Positions 25,103-33,826 of a DNA stretch of 64,000 nt are shown here, piece by piece. The translations under genes were made by a program, and so were the position numbers. The stretch lies in NCBI GenBank assembly GCA_003151275.1, contig PLXC01000021.1, forward strand, positions 169,568 through 233,567. Reading direction: 5' to 3'. Source of the DNA: Candidatus Melainabacteria bacterium. GTDB taxonomy: Bacteria; Cyanobacteriota; Vampirovibrionia; Obscuribacterales; Obscuribacteraceae. The notes below the pieces were generated by a model that made no database searches, was not told the DNA's origin, and worked only from the letters and a program-made list of their open reading frames with translations. The stretch's first letter is position 1. Every line of letters starts with the position of its first letter.

Positions 25103-25816
25103 TCACATGGTGCCCCCGTCTGGCCAGTTTGACCAATGGGTATTGGGCGATTGTGCAGGTGAGTAGATAGAAGAATCACCTGCACATAAAACCATAGCTA
25201 ACTGTTGGAACGTCTCGTTGGCACTCGGTAGTTCATCACCGGCGAGATCTGGGTGATACCACTCTTCCAAGCGAAGCAAAAGAGGAATGTCTTGTGGAAT
25301 TTGCAGACGAAGTTCTTTTTCATCAGCAAGAAGCAAGTCTTTGTATGTCGGCAATAGACTGCGCAAGAGTTCAGTGCCTGTGGGCTGTTCTTCAACTACA
25401 GCGATCCCTTTTGCTGTCAAGCTATCTGGTGTGCAATCAAATGATACAAGCTCTTTGCGCAGATAAATCGTGCCTGTAGGATGGCGTAGATACCAATTTA
25501 TTTCTTCCTGGAAGGTGTCTTCTTCCGGTCCGTTTGCAGTCATGATTAGGAAGTTGACGTTTGCCGTTGCTGGTTTGCATTTTAGACAGTTACCAAAATA
25601 GTGGAGACAGTTAGTAATACCATCATGATCGCCTGCACGTAAATGATAGCCGAGATGTTCTATAATCAAGACCCATCGGGTTTGATCGGCGTATGCGTGA
25701 AGCCTGACATCGGCAGGGTAGACATATCCGTTATCCAGCATCGGGAATTCGAATTTCAAGGCGCAGTCATCTAGCTGACCTAGAATCTCCGCTTCACTAA
25801 AAGTCGCATGTGTCAT
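25103..25816 (-). CDS. Conserved protein of unknown function, possibly DUF7003-like
   Basis: A 237-residue soluble protein with no signal peptide. Recognisable blocks are FPMLDNGYVYPADVRLHAYAD, RWVLIIEHLGY and HDGITNCLHYFGNCL, a pattern I recall from a DUF7003-type family, whose members often look like immunity or SMI1-associated proteins. The assignment is from memory and only moderate. A C-terminal half rich in Leu (TELLRSLLPTYKDLLLADEKEL, then LLLRLEEWYHPDLAGDELPS) follows. It ends 48 bases upstream of the tex start on the same strand, so it may share a transcript with tex. ATG at 25816 with a weak ribosome-binding site. Confidence 0.65.
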   Translation of the reverse strand: MTHATFSEAEILGQLDDCALKFEFPMLDNGYVYPADVRLHAYADQTRWVLIIEHLGYHLRAGDHDGITNCLHYFGNCLKCKPATANVNFLIMTANGPEEDTFQEEINWYLRHPTGTIYLRKELVSFDCTPDSLTAKGIAVVEEQPTGTELLRSLLPTYKDLLLADEKELRLQIPQDIPLLLRLEEWYHPDLAGDELPSANETFQQLAMVLCAGDSSIYSPAQSPNTHWSNWPDGGTM

Positions 25817-25880
25817 CGATCACCATAACAACCAATATTATCAGTCGATATTGTTGCACGAAACCCTATCTGGTAATCGC

Positions 25881-25916
25881 AAGAAAAACGCAGTCCCAAC
25901 ATGAGTTGAGACTGCG
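25881..25916 (-). terminator. Rho-independent terminator of the secreted Thr-rich protein gene
   Basis: A 12-bp stem with one mismatch (CGCAGTCCCAAC / GTTGAGACTGCG) and an ATGA loop is followed on the minus strand by TTTTTCTT. It lies 20 bases past the stop of the gene at 25936-26739. Confidence 0.8.
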
Positions 25917-25935
25917 CAAATTTCGGCAACAAATT

Positions 25936-26739
25936 TTAGTTGTTATCTTTTCCTGCGTATCTTTCGAGTTCAGAGGCAACTTTGTCCATTTCTTTATAGA
26001 ACTTTCTGCTCGATACTGGATCGAGTTCGCCAGTTGCACTGTAGATGGCCTGTGTGGCTCCGATAGCATAAAGATCTGCCCTTAACTTAGCTGCTCTGTC
26101 TTCACTGAGCCGCCCTTCAAGATAGTCTTTGATGATTCTTGCTTCCAGGTCAGAACGTCTAACAGAAAGATCATCCAAAACGAAGATTTGTCCGTTCACG
26201 ACGGTAAAGTGCGAGCCAACGATGATTGGCTGGTACACAGGAACTCCAGTGACGACGACAGTGCCAACTTTAGTTCCAATTAAGTCGAGGTCACGAGCGT
26301 ATGCCACTGCCCGTTCGTAAGTGATTTTGTTGGTTCCGGTTTCTTTAGCTATGCGGCGAAGCTCAGACTTCATAGCATCAGCTTCTTTAGCTGAAATATT
26401 TCCTTTAGCTCGCGCCGCATCAATCAGTTTGTCCAAGTCTTTGCGACGGGTTTCGATAGTTAGAACTAGAACCTCTGGTTGAGCAGTTCGAAAATAGACG
26501 GTTCCACTGGTACTGCCGGCAATGGCAACTGGCGCAACTGTGGTTGTGGTCGTGGTGACGGCATCTGGCGTGGTGGAGATTACTGTACCAGGAGTTGTCA
26601 GCCCTGGTGCCCCCAACGTCGTCACTTCAGTCGTGGTTGTCTGAGTAGTCGTGGTATCCGCCTGCCCTGGTCCGGCTATCGCGAAGCATGCAAGCATCGC
26701 CGCCACCGCCGCAGGCGTTCTGTGATTTCTGTGTAGCAT
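25936..26739 (-). CDS. Secreted Thr-rich protein of unknown function
   Basis: A 267-residue protein with a signal peptide (MLHRNHRTPAAVAAMLACFAIA, cleavage near GQA) followed by a threonine-rich stretch (about 30-75). Two helical, charged segments come next, about 95-155 and 190-265, separated by a small beta-like part (GTKVGTVVVTGVPVYQPIIV). The two helical segments show similar layout (LDKLIDAARAKGNIS and LEARIIKDYLEGRLSEDRAAKLRADL), suggesting an internal duplication. No catalytic motif. ATG at 26739 has GGAGG at nine bases and a strong terminator follows, so it is probably monocistronic and well expressed. Confidence 0.75.
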   Translation of the reverse strand: MLHRNHRTPAAVAAMLACFAIAGPGQADTTTTQTTTTEVTTLGAPGLTTPGTVISTTPDAVTTTTTTVAPVAIAGSTSGTVYFRTAQPEVLVLTIETRRKDLDKLIDAARAKGNISAKEADAMKSELRRIAKETGTNKITYERAVAYARDLDLIGTKVGTVVVTGVPVYQPIIVGSHFTVVNGQIFVLDDLSVRRSDLEARIIKDYLEGRLSEDRAAKLRADLYAIGATQAIYSATGELDPVSSRKFYKEMDKVASELERYAGKDNN

Positions 26740-26828
26740 CAATAAATCCTCCAAACAAAGACTGTAGTGTTGAAACTCGACGTTTAATCGATCTCAGATA
26801 GATATCGAAAGTTTCCCTCGCCGAGCAG

Positions 26829-26838
26829 CCGTTGACGG
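26829..26838 (-). repeat. Interspersed palindrome, copy 3 (short core)
   Basis: Core CCGTTGACGG without the outer AA/TT arms, in the 275-base gap upstream of the Thr-rich secreted protein gene. The same gap carries a second copy 120 bases away. Confidence 0.5.
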
Positions 26839-26950
26839 ACCAAATTAAGCTAAGTTCCAACCTATATTCCGATTGAAACATACCGCAATGTTCAGCTTGG
26901 GGTATTGTTATTAAAACCTGAAAGCCTTCCTGGCTTGGCTTTGCGGTCCA

Positions 26951-26962
26951 ACCGTCAACGGT
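26951..26962 (+). repeat. Interspersed palindrome, copy 4
   Basis: ACCGTCAACGGT, preceded by GTCCA. Lies about 55 bases past the end of the large TPR/membrane protein gene and in opposite orientation to copy 3, so the two copies flank the gap as an inverted pair. Confidence 0.6.
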
Positions 26963-27014
26963 CGAAGGGCACGGACAGTATATCTTAAAGATGTCCAGTT
27001 GATGTCCAGCAGCC

Positions 27015-30000
27015 TTACATAGTTGATGCTTCAACAGGTGGTTTTTTCTTTGTCTTCGGTTTGGACTTCTGAGCTTGAAAACCCAGCCACGCGAGTCCAC
27101 CTACAAATACAACAATCGAGGCGATTTGGAAATATGAGCTGTAGGGGGCAGTGGCAAGTTTCGTGCAACCAGTGAGGATGACCATCAAAGGTGCCCAAAT
27201 CAAACCAAATGGCTCAATTGAGTATCCCTGGGAGGCTTTATCCTTTCGCTGGATGAATAAAATCAGGAACAGGAGGGAGGCTATAAGGCAGGCGACTATT
27301 GGAAGATAAGTAGCCAATACTGTCATTGTGCTTACCGGATTGGTAACTTTTGTAACCCGCAGCGGCAATGGCTTTTCGGAGGACTTCTCATTTTTTAAAT
27401 CAGCAGCTGACGGGGTCATGTCGATGCCATTTTTGTAGATTAGCAAGAGCACTTTCCCATCTGCCCTGCGCAAGAATGAGCCGTGGCGATCACGTCCATG
27501 AACATAAAAAACGCTAGCATCCGGTTGTTTCTGGTTTGACGATGCCGCTGAGATTTGACCAGCTTTGCCGCCAGCTTCTCCTGCCCAGCCATCGCCGTCT
27601 TCTAAGCCGATATCAAACTCCGATTTGATAAAGATTTGTTTGCCATCTAAATGTATTGGCCATGTGATACCACGCGCGGTGATTGAATCTGGGTCGCCGC
27701 CGAAAGGATTTTTGTAGGGCAATGATTTGACTAATTTTTCGAGCTCTTTGCCATCGGGATATTTTCCTTTGGCTTTGTAATATGCCTGCGCTTTTCTGCC
27801 GAGGTCACTCATTTTCGCGCTGATCATATTTTCAGGAGCATGCAGATCAAAGTAGACAAATCCGTCCGCGTCCTTAATTCCTTGCGGCACTTCATAAACG
27901 AAATTACTACCGTCGACTTTAGCGGAGAGAACTTCCAAGTCGTCAGCCGGAGTGCCATTCCAAATTTTATAATCATACTTAATATGTTTGCCAAAGCTGT
28001 CCTTTGACGCCGCTTTTTCATTGACAAAGGTGAGGGTTGAAATGCCGTCAAGGCTCTTATAGACCTTGCCATCATATTGACCTTGCGTGTCGGCAAAGGG
28101 TTTTGAATAGTCAGTTCGTAAATTAAGTACCAGGACGATTAGACCGATGACTAAAACGAGGAACCCACCCAATCGAAGCCAAACAGATACGGCGCCTACA
28201 CTTCCACCTTGACCAGTTCCCGATGCGCGTAACTTTTCCGCTCGCCCGTCAGATTCACGCAAAGGCGCTCTCGATGCCTTGCTTTCTCTTGTAGATGTAT
28301 CTTCAAGTGAGTTGCCAGAGAGAATGATCGGCGTACCGGATTCAGCTGCAGCTCTGGCTTCAGCTTCGGCCTTGACGTTAAGTTCATTCAAGATCTTAAT
28401 TTCGTCTGCAGACAGTGCCGAATGTCGCCCGGAAGCCTCATCGGATTTAGGTTTTTCGGCTGACGGTGGCTCGGCGCCTTCACTGCGCATTAGCATGGTG
28501 CCGTAGCCTTCAAGCACCTTCGCTAAAAGGGGATCGCCGGGCACTAAAGATTGCTGCCCCAGCCTAAAAGCACGCTTGTACATAGAATCTGCTTCGCCAG
28601 TCAGATTGAGTGCTTCTGACGTTTTCGCGATTTTATAAAGTGTGGAGATCATGTCTCGATCAGGTGATGAAACTTTTTCGTGGAGAATCAACACACGTCT
28701 GTAAAGTTGCAATGTCTCCTTATACTTCTTCAGCTCGAATAAGTTGTCACCCATTTTATCCAGGCAATAGACAAGCAGTGGATCGTTATCGTCACCCGCC
28801 TTGTCTAGCTTTTCCAAAACACTGGCAAAGATGGGCTCTGCCGCCTTGTATTGCTTCATTCTGAAAGCATTATCTGCATCTGTGATCAATCTGCCAACTT
28901 CATCACCAGGAATGACTGGTATCGATTCTTCTTCTACAAATTCTTCTTTTGTTTCGTTAAAGAAACTGCCAGACAAACCCTCATCCTGTCCAGACAAACC
29001 CGCATCCTGTTGAGTTGACAAACTTTCTTCTGGTTGTTGAGTTAGCCCTTCTCCAACATTGACTGCTTCGTTGGTCGCACTAACCATGAAACGTCCGGTT
29101 TCCTTCTGGTCAAAACCTGGTTCGTTTGATGGTGGCATCAAGGAGCCCAATTTTGGTTTTTCAGCGCTGAAGATTTTGGCTTTTTGTCCGAATTTGCCAC
29201 CAAGCAATCCGCCTTTAGTGGATTTTTCTTCTGTCTCAGCTGGAGGCGGAGACGCACTGCCTATTTGATCTAAAGTACTAGCGTCGTAAGGTTTGGTGGT
29301 GCCGATTTGATCTAGTGCACCCGGATCGTAAGGTTTGGCGGTGCCGATTTGATCTAATTCACTTGGGTCGAACGGTTTAGTCGCGCCACTTTGATCCTCT
29401 GCACTTTGTTCGGAGTACGAGTCGCTTGAATCAGGCTCGTCAGCAAACTGATCTAATACGCTGCCAATTGGATCGAACACATCTGGTGCGGTCTGGCTAG
29501 TTTCAGCGCTGGCAGCCACTTTATCCACACCAATTTGATCCAACTCGGTGGCATCAAACGACTTAGACTCAGCAACTGGAACTTTTTTCACGAACTGACC
29601 GATTGAAGGTCGAACGGTGCTGTCTTTCTTAAAAGCAAACTTCCCTAATAAACCTTTTCGTTCAGGTGTTGACTGGGCCTCATTTGAAACAAAAATTTTG
29701 TCGTTGATTTCTTTTTCCGCAGCAATTTGATCTAGAGTGGTTTTGTCGGGAACATCAGTGCTTGCAGCATCCTTGACCCCGATGGAATCCAGTGTGGAAA
29801 GATCGTATGCTGGTGTTTCTGTTCCACTCATGGACAGGTCAATTTCGAGCGGTTCTGTGTCCTCAACAATCTCCAAAGAATCCAATGATGAATTGTCTTC
29901 TTGAGCTTCCACTGTTTCGGGTTCGTAGCTAAATTCAGTTGCAGTCGGTGTCGCGTTGGTTGCTTCAACTACTTCTGGGGCATGTTGATACTCTTCCGCC

Positions 30001-30683
30001 TCAGCTTCTTTTGTGTCGAAGGGCTGTTGCTTGACTTGAATTTGCTCTTCTTGGTGTTCTGGTTCATCATCTGAAGACGGTGCCTCAGCGCTTTCTAACC
30101 CGGAGATGCCCGTCCCAATGGTAATTCCAGGCGTCTCACCGCTATCGATTTCGTAGACGATGTCTGGCGTGCCTTCGACGGGCTCACTGGCCGAAAGATC
30201 AAAAACAGGATCATCCTTTATTTGTTCTGCGTAATCAGACAAAGGTGATGTACCTAAATCTGCATCGCTAAAGGTCACCATGTCATCTAAGCCAATATCA
30301 GCATAGAGTGATTCGGTTAACGGAACTTCCATTCCGTAAGCGCTGCTTTCCCCAATCTCATCATCATCATCGTATTCGACAGGAACACGATTTTTTGGTT
30401 CGGGAATCTCGGTGGCTTTTTGCTCAGGTGCCGCTAACGCTTGAAACTCTCCGGTGATTGAGCCCGGCGAGCTTTTCCCTTTTTGTAAAAATCGTGCGGC
30501 TAAAATGCCGAAGGTTCTCTTCGGCGCGTCATCTGCAGCTTCCTCTCCACCATTTTGGGCTGCTTCTGAGTCAACCTTGTCTTCGGCCAATGTTCCCCCG
30601 TACCTCTTTGCCAGTGCATGGCAGCCGCAGAGGTTAGTGTCAGCGGTACACAGTTTACTAATACCACCATTTATTATGTACAA
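27015..30683 (-). CDS. Large acidic TPR membrane protein with repeated LDQIG motifs
   Basis: About 1220 residues. The N-terminal half (to about residue 590) is acidic and low in order-promoting residues. It carries repeated LDQIG or near-LDQIG motifs, including a 14-residue tandem at 29260-29386. Residues about 595-710 hold three kinesin-light-chain-type TPRs (ADNAFRMKQYKAAEPIFASVL and following). Then a linker, a transmembrane helix (LGGFLVLVIGLIVLVL), an exported domain of about 230 residues and three more helices at the C-terminus. The start is uncertain: the longest frame begins with TTG at 30683; a TTG at 30590 directly behind GGGGGA is at least as likely. Function unknown. Confidence 0.75.
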   Translation of the reverse strand: MYIINGGISKLCTADTNLCGCHALAKRYGGTLAEDKVDSEAAQNGGEEAADDAPKRTFGILAARFLQKGKSSPGSITGEFQALAAPEQKATEIPEPKNRVPVEYDDDDEIGESSAYGMEVPLTESLYADIGLDDMVTFSDADLGTSPLSDYAEQIKDDPVFDLSASEPVEGTPDIVYEIDSGETPGITIGTGISGLESAEAPSSDDEPEHQEEQIQVKQQPFDTKEAEAEEYQHAPEVVEATNATPTATEFSYEPETVEAQEDNSSLDSLEIVEDTEPLEIDLSMSGTETPAYDLSTLDSIGVKDAASTDVPDKTTLDQIAAEKEINDKIFVSNEAQSTPERKGLLGKFAFKKDSTVRPSIGQFVKKVPVAESKSFDATELDQIGVDKVAASAETSQTAPDVFDPIGSVLDQFADEPDSSDSYSEQSAEDQSGATKPFDPSELDQIGTAKPYDPGALDQIGTTKPYDASTLDQIGSASPPPAETEEKSTKGGLLGGKFGQKAKIFSAEKPKLGSLMPPSNEPGFDQKETGRFMVSATNEAVNVGEGLTQQPEESLSTQQDAGLSGQDEGLSGSFFNETKEEFVEEESIPVIPGDEVGRLITDADNAFRMKQYKAAEPIFASVLEKLDKAGDDNDPLLVYCLDKMGDNLFELKKYKETLQLYRRVLILHEKVSSPDRDMISTLYKIAKTSEALNLTGEADSMYKRAFRLGQQSLVPGDPLLAKVLEGYGTMLMRSEGAEPPSAEKPKSDEASGRHSALSADEIKILNELNVKAEAEARAAAESGTPIILSGNSLEDTSTRESKASRAPLRESDGRAEKLRASGTGQGGSVGAVSVWLRLGGFLVLVIGLIVLVLNLRTDYSKPFADTQGQYDGKVYKSLDGISTLTFVNEKAASKDSFGKHIKYDYKIWNGTPADDLEVLSAKVDGSNFVYEVPQGIKDADGFVYFDLHAPENMISAKMSDLGRKAQAYYKAKGKYPDGKELEKLVKSLPYKNPFGGDPDSITARGITWPIHLDGKQIFIKSEFDIGLEDGDGWAGEAGGKAGQISAASSNQKQPDASVFYVHGRDRHGSFLRRADGKVLLLIYKNGIDMTPSAADLKNEKSSEKPLPLRVTKVTNPVSTMTVLATYLPIVACLIASLLFLILFIQRKDKASQGYSIEPFGLIWAPLMVILTGCTKLATAPYSSYFQIASIVVFVGGLAWLGFQAQKSKPKTKKKPPVEASTM
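29260..29386 (-). repeat. Tandem 42-base coding repeats (LDQIG units)
   Basis: Three imperfect copies of a 42-base unit, each containing ATTTGATCTA and GGTTT(G/A)G, encode 14-residue units of the form LDQIGT.KPYD... within the acidic region of the large TPR membrane protein. Isolated copies of the LDQI motif occur elsewhere in the same protein. Confidence 0.75.
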
Positions 30684-30801
30684 ATCAGGCTAACTTTGCT
30701 TCTTGTTTAGCAAGCATCCTTTATGTTGGCAACTCAATAGTCCGGCACTTTTATCCAACCGCTTACGTCGGAAGCGGCTGTAGAGAACGGAGGATAGAGT
30801 G

Positions 30802-31203
30802 ATGGAGTTTCTGGTTAGATTAGTGTTGAAGGCATTGGCTTTTGTGTATCTTCTGCCGATGCTCGGGGGAATAGATTTTCATGGCAACTTCGTCGCTGCT
30901 GTGTGTTTGGCTATTCTGTTTAGCCTAATGCTATGGGGCGTAGAAGTAGCGGCTATGGCACTTAGCGCCTACCTCACGGTGATGACTTTTGGACTAGCGC
31001 TGTTGGTATTAATACCTGTTTGGCTGCTTGGTTTCTGGTTGCTACCGGCGTTCGCACTGAAATTAGTGGCTGATTTTATGCCGCAATACCTAACTGTCAT
31101 GGGCTGGGGTCCAGCCATTCTCGGTGGGCTGCTGATGATGGTAGTCAGCCTGATTACAGGTGGGGTGGCTGATGCCATGAAGGCGCGTCGTCAAACTGTC
31201 TAG
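30802..31203 (+). CDS. Small membrane protein, phage-holin-family-IV-like
   Basis: A 133-residue, almost wholly hydrophobic protein with four predicted transmembrane helices (about 7-25, 29-52, 55-85 and 105-125) and a basic C-terminus. Size, helix number and the placement of the LLPAFALKLVADFMP amphipathic stretch fit the DUF360/holin family IV group of small membrane proteins; the family name does not imply a phage origin. ATG at 30802 with GGAGG eight bases upstream; a GTG one codon earlier is less likely. It is divergent from the large TPR membrane protein gene. Confidence 0.65.
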   Translation: MEFLVRLVLKALAFVYLLPMLGGIDFHGNFVAAVCLAILFSLMLWGVEVAAMALSAYLTVMTFGLALLVLIPVWLLGFWLLPAFALKLVADFMPQYLTVMGWGPAILGGLLMMVVSLITGGVADAMKARRQTV

Positions 31204-31302
31204 AGTCAACTGACTGACTGTAATGAGCACAAATGTTCATGACAAAGATATGCAGCGGCAATCTCTGTCTAAAAAATCAATAAATTTAAAGGAGCTAACG
31301 AT

Positions 31303-31797
31303 ATGTACACTTACAAATTAGCAAAGTCTCTGACCCTGGCTGCATTTTTGGCAACCACGGCGGCGACAGCGAGTTTTTCGGAAAGTTCGGCCAGCTTGCA
31401 GGCAGGATCATCATCGTCAACGATGAACAACGCCCAGGCCGCTCGCGAAACATCGACGCAAGCATCAACACAAAATAACTCCCAGTCTTCTACTGATCAG
31501 GGCAGTCAGGCTTCAACCCAGAACAATTCAAATGGAAGCTCTGAAGCAGTAGGCGGAACGTTAAACACAAACAACCGTTCAACACTCAATACTCCACCTG
31601 TAGTTGGGGCTGGAGCGCGTGCGGTCAACTCAAACACTAGCTCAAGCCGAACAGTATCAACGGCAGCCGTTGTGCCGGCTCGACACACACCTCGATCGGT
31701 GACCCGCTCCTACAGATGGAATTCAGCTTCAAGAAAGAGATCTTTCAGCAAAACATATATGACTAAAACAATTCATCAAGCAGCCGTCACTCGCTAA
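31303..31797 (+). CDS. Secreted Ser/Asn/Thr-rich protein
   Basis: A 164-residue protein with a signal peptide (LAKSLTLAAFLATTAATASFS). The mature part is composed mostly of Ser, Thr, Asn, Gln and Ala, with short repeats of STQ/SQAST-QNNS, and the last 35 residues are rich in Arg, Ser and Lys. No domain is recognised; it looks like an intrinsically disordered exported protein. AGGAG eight bases before the ATG and a terminator 20 bases past the stop make this a well-defined single-gene unit. Confidence 0.7.
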   Translation: MYTYKLAKSLTLAAFLATTAATASFSESSASLQAGSSSSTMNNAQAARETSTQASTQNNSQSSTDQGSQASTQNNSNGSSEAVGGTLNTNNRSTLNTPPVVGAGARAVNSNTSSSRTVSTAAVVPARHTPRSVTRSYRWNSASRKRSFSKTYMTKTIHQAAVTR

Positions 31798-31817
31798 TAG
31801 AGAGATCGATTGGAGTG

Positions 31818-31856
31818 GAACCGGTCACGTGGTCAAATACCCGTGACTGGTTTTTT
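31818..31856 (+). terminator. Rho-independent terminator of the Ser-rich secreted protein gene
   Basis: A 10-bp stem with one G-U pair (ACCGGTCACG / CGTGACTGGT) around a 12-base loop is followed by TTTTTT on the plus strand. It lies between the secreted protein gene and the thioesterase gene. Confidence 0.85.
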
Positions 31857-31893
31857 GCGATATCATTTTTGGGTCAAAGTATTGAGGCACGAC

Positions 31894-32331
31894 ATGCCGG
31901 CAAAAACTGTAACTATTGAGCTTCTCAACGAAAGAAGTAAAGGTCACTTGCCAGGATTGATAGGTCTGAAAGTCATTGCTCTTTCTGCCGGCAAGTTAAC
32001 CAGCGTTCTGAAAATCAGGGACGAATTACTCGCTCCGAATGGATATTTACATGCCGCGTCAGTAGTGGCGCTAGCCGACACAAGTTGCGGATACGGTTCT
32101 GTCGCTAACTTGCCCAGCGGAGCAACTGGATTTACGACCATCGAGTTGAAAAGTAATTTCATTGGCACCGCTCGTAATGGCTCGATCACATGCGTGGCCA
32201 CCCTTTTACATGGCGGTAAAGGCACTCAGGTCTGGGATGCTGTCGTCACCAACGACGCTACGGAGAAGGCGATTTGCTTATTCAGGTGCACGCAAATGAT
32301 TTTGTATCCCCTGGTCAATAAACGAAAGTGA
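31894..32331 (+). CDS. PaaI-type hotdog-fold thioesterase
   Basis: A 145-residue protein starting at ATG 31894, six bases behind GAGG; the longer frame would start within the upstream terminator. The hotdog central helix region LLAPNGYLHAASVVALADTSCGYGS carries the HxxxxxxxAD pattern of the PaaI/4HBT group, followed by TIELKSNFIGTARNGSITCVATLLHGGK, the core beta strands. Such enzymes hydrolyse acyl-CoA thioesters, often aromatic or phenylacetyl-CoA; the substrate here is open. The preceding terminator suggests an independent promoter in the short gap. Confidence 0.85.
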   Translation: MPAKTVTIELLNERSKGHLPGLIGLKVIALSAGKLTSVLKIRDELLAPNGYLHAASVVALADTSCGYGSVANLPSGATGFTTIELKSNFIGTARNGSITCVATLLHGGKGTQVWDAVVTNDATEKAICLFRCTQMILYPLVNKRK

Positions 32332-32421
32332 TCAACAGACTGGCTTTCTGGAAATTGCTGTGAAGCAATGATCAGTAATCTGGCTCTCTCTAGCTCTCGC
32401 TCCATCTAGCTAACTTGCAGG

Positions 32422-32443
32422 CTATCTATCTATCTATCCATCC
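32422..32443. repeat. CTAT tetranucleotide microsatellite
   Basis: About four CTAT units followed by two CCAT-like units, in the gap between the convergent thioesterase and glycosidase genes. Non-coding. Confidence 0.7.
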
Positions 32444-32459
32444 AGCTGCTCTGTATCTA

Positions 32460-33605
32460 TTATTGGTCCGCTATCCTTGGTCTGGTCCCTTTTTGAAACT
32501 GTTCCCATGAAGTAATCAAGCTTTGCGGCGCCTTGTTCTTCGCATCGTAAACTACTAACACATTGGTGAGCGGTCGTCCCGCCGGAACTACAATTGAGCC
32601 ATTATGTGCAAGTGCTCGTGAGGCACCACCGTCAAGATTGAGAGCTTCCGAGCAGCCCAGTTCTTTCATTAGACGGGCTTCCTGTGTCAGCGACAATCCG
32701 TTTAGAAACGTGCACAAAATTAGCTTGTCTCGCTTTTGCGTATAACCAAGGGCACAGCGCGGTCCGATTCCAGTAACATGCGAATCGGTAAAACCTTCTT
32801 TTTCAGGATAAACCCATATTTCGCCATCTTTGAGTAAACGTGGACCGCAAGTGATGGAAAACCAGTGTTTATCCCAATTGGGTGTGCCATCAACGCGGGC
32901 GGTGATCATCACCGGTAGATTGTGCTCGGTCAAACCGAAAGTGGTGCCAAAATTTTCCCATGGACTGTATTTGAGAAAATTTCCTCCTGACACCATATTG
33001 CCCATGACCCTCTTTTGTAGATCTTTGCTGAAAAACGTGCCGTTTATCACGATGCTACCATGTGCTTTTTTGACAAATGACTCGAAAACCTCATCTCCAT
33101 GTGATTGATCTTTGTCATTAGCTTTTAGCGCATCGTTGGCTAGGCTGATGCCGATAAAAGTCTCAGGATCGTTCAAATCAATTATCGTCTCATAGAGAGG
33201 AATCTGTGCCACCGTTATTTTCACAAATTGGACGGGTTTTCCATGTTTTATAACTTTGACGATCTTAGGTGCAGTTGGTTGAGCAAATGGCGGCACAGGC
33301 ATGATGCTGATTTTAGGTGGCTCAGGGATTTCAAACTCCGGAATCGGTAAGGTCTGCTTCGGTTTGGTGGAAGGATGATTTTTGCTTGGCGCACCTTCGG
33401 TCTCTGTCTGTCGCGATTGAAACAATGTGGAAAGAAAAGTGCCAGTATGATTTAGACCGACAGCGGCGGAGCCAAGCATGTCACGTTTTATTGGTGTCGG
33501 TGCGTGACACCATAGGAACAGCAGTCCGACAAAAAGTGCCAGCGCAAATAACGTGCTCGCAATTCTGCTTATTAGCGGTGTCAAATTATTTGGCTCTTCG
33601 CTCAT
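32460..33605 (-). CDS. Membrane-anchored phosphodiester glycosidase (NAGPA domain)
   Basis: A 381-residue protein with one N-terminal transmembrane helix (about 14-31), a Pro-rich linker (to about 125) and a C-terminal NAGPA/DUF2233 domain. Domain landmarks: IVINGTFFSKD, FSITCGPRLLKDGEIWV, GIGPRCALGYTQKRDKLILCTF and the strongly conserved NLDGGASRAL near the end. Relatives cleave N-acetylglucosamine-1-phosphodiester links or related exopolysaccharide bonds. The catalytic domain should lie outside the cytoplasmic membrane, so a role in cell-surface glycan turnover is plausible. It lies next to a class A PBP on the same strand, which fits envelope work. ATG at 33605 without a clear ribosome-binding site. 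Confidence 0.85.
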   Translation of the reverse strand: MSEEPNNLTPLISRIASTLFALALFVGLLFLWCHAPTPIKRDMLGSAAVGLNHTGTFLSTLFQSRQTETEGAPSKNHPSTKPKQTLPIPEFEIPEPPKISIMPVPPFAQPTAPKIVKVIKHGKPVQFVKITVAQIPLYETIIDLNDPETFIGISLANDALKANDKDQSHGDEVFESFVKKAHGSIVINGTFFSKDLQKRVMGNMVSGGNFLKYSPWENFGTTFGLTEHNLPVMITARVDGTPNWDKHWFSITCGPRLLKDGEIWVYPEKEGFTDSHVTGIGPRCALGYTQKRDKLILCTFLNGLSLTQEARLMKELGCSEALNLDGGASRALAHNGSIVVPAGRPLTNVLVVYDAKNKAPQSLITSWEQFQKGTRPRIADQ

Positions 33606-33826
33606 TTTTTTAAGAAAGTCAAAATCGGAATCATTATTCTATTGAAATTTTTGAAAAAGGGCGCTCTGGTTTAACCTGACTTTTTTGCCTCATTCACCAC
33701 TCTAGCATTGAACCGCCGCTGTCTTTATCCCAGGCAACTATTACGCGAGTGAAGGCAGTCGCACTAAGTGTTAACCTTGATGCGCTTGCTCGTGTGGCTG
33801 AAAACTATAATTTGAGCAATCAGTTG

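Noticed and set aside
30802..31203. Holin-like protein as evidence of a prophage
   Set aside because: No other phage genes occur nearby; this holin-named family is common in chromosomes.
32422..32443. CTAT repeat as a phase-variation tract
   Set aside because: It is between two convergent genes and affects neither promoter nor coding sequence.
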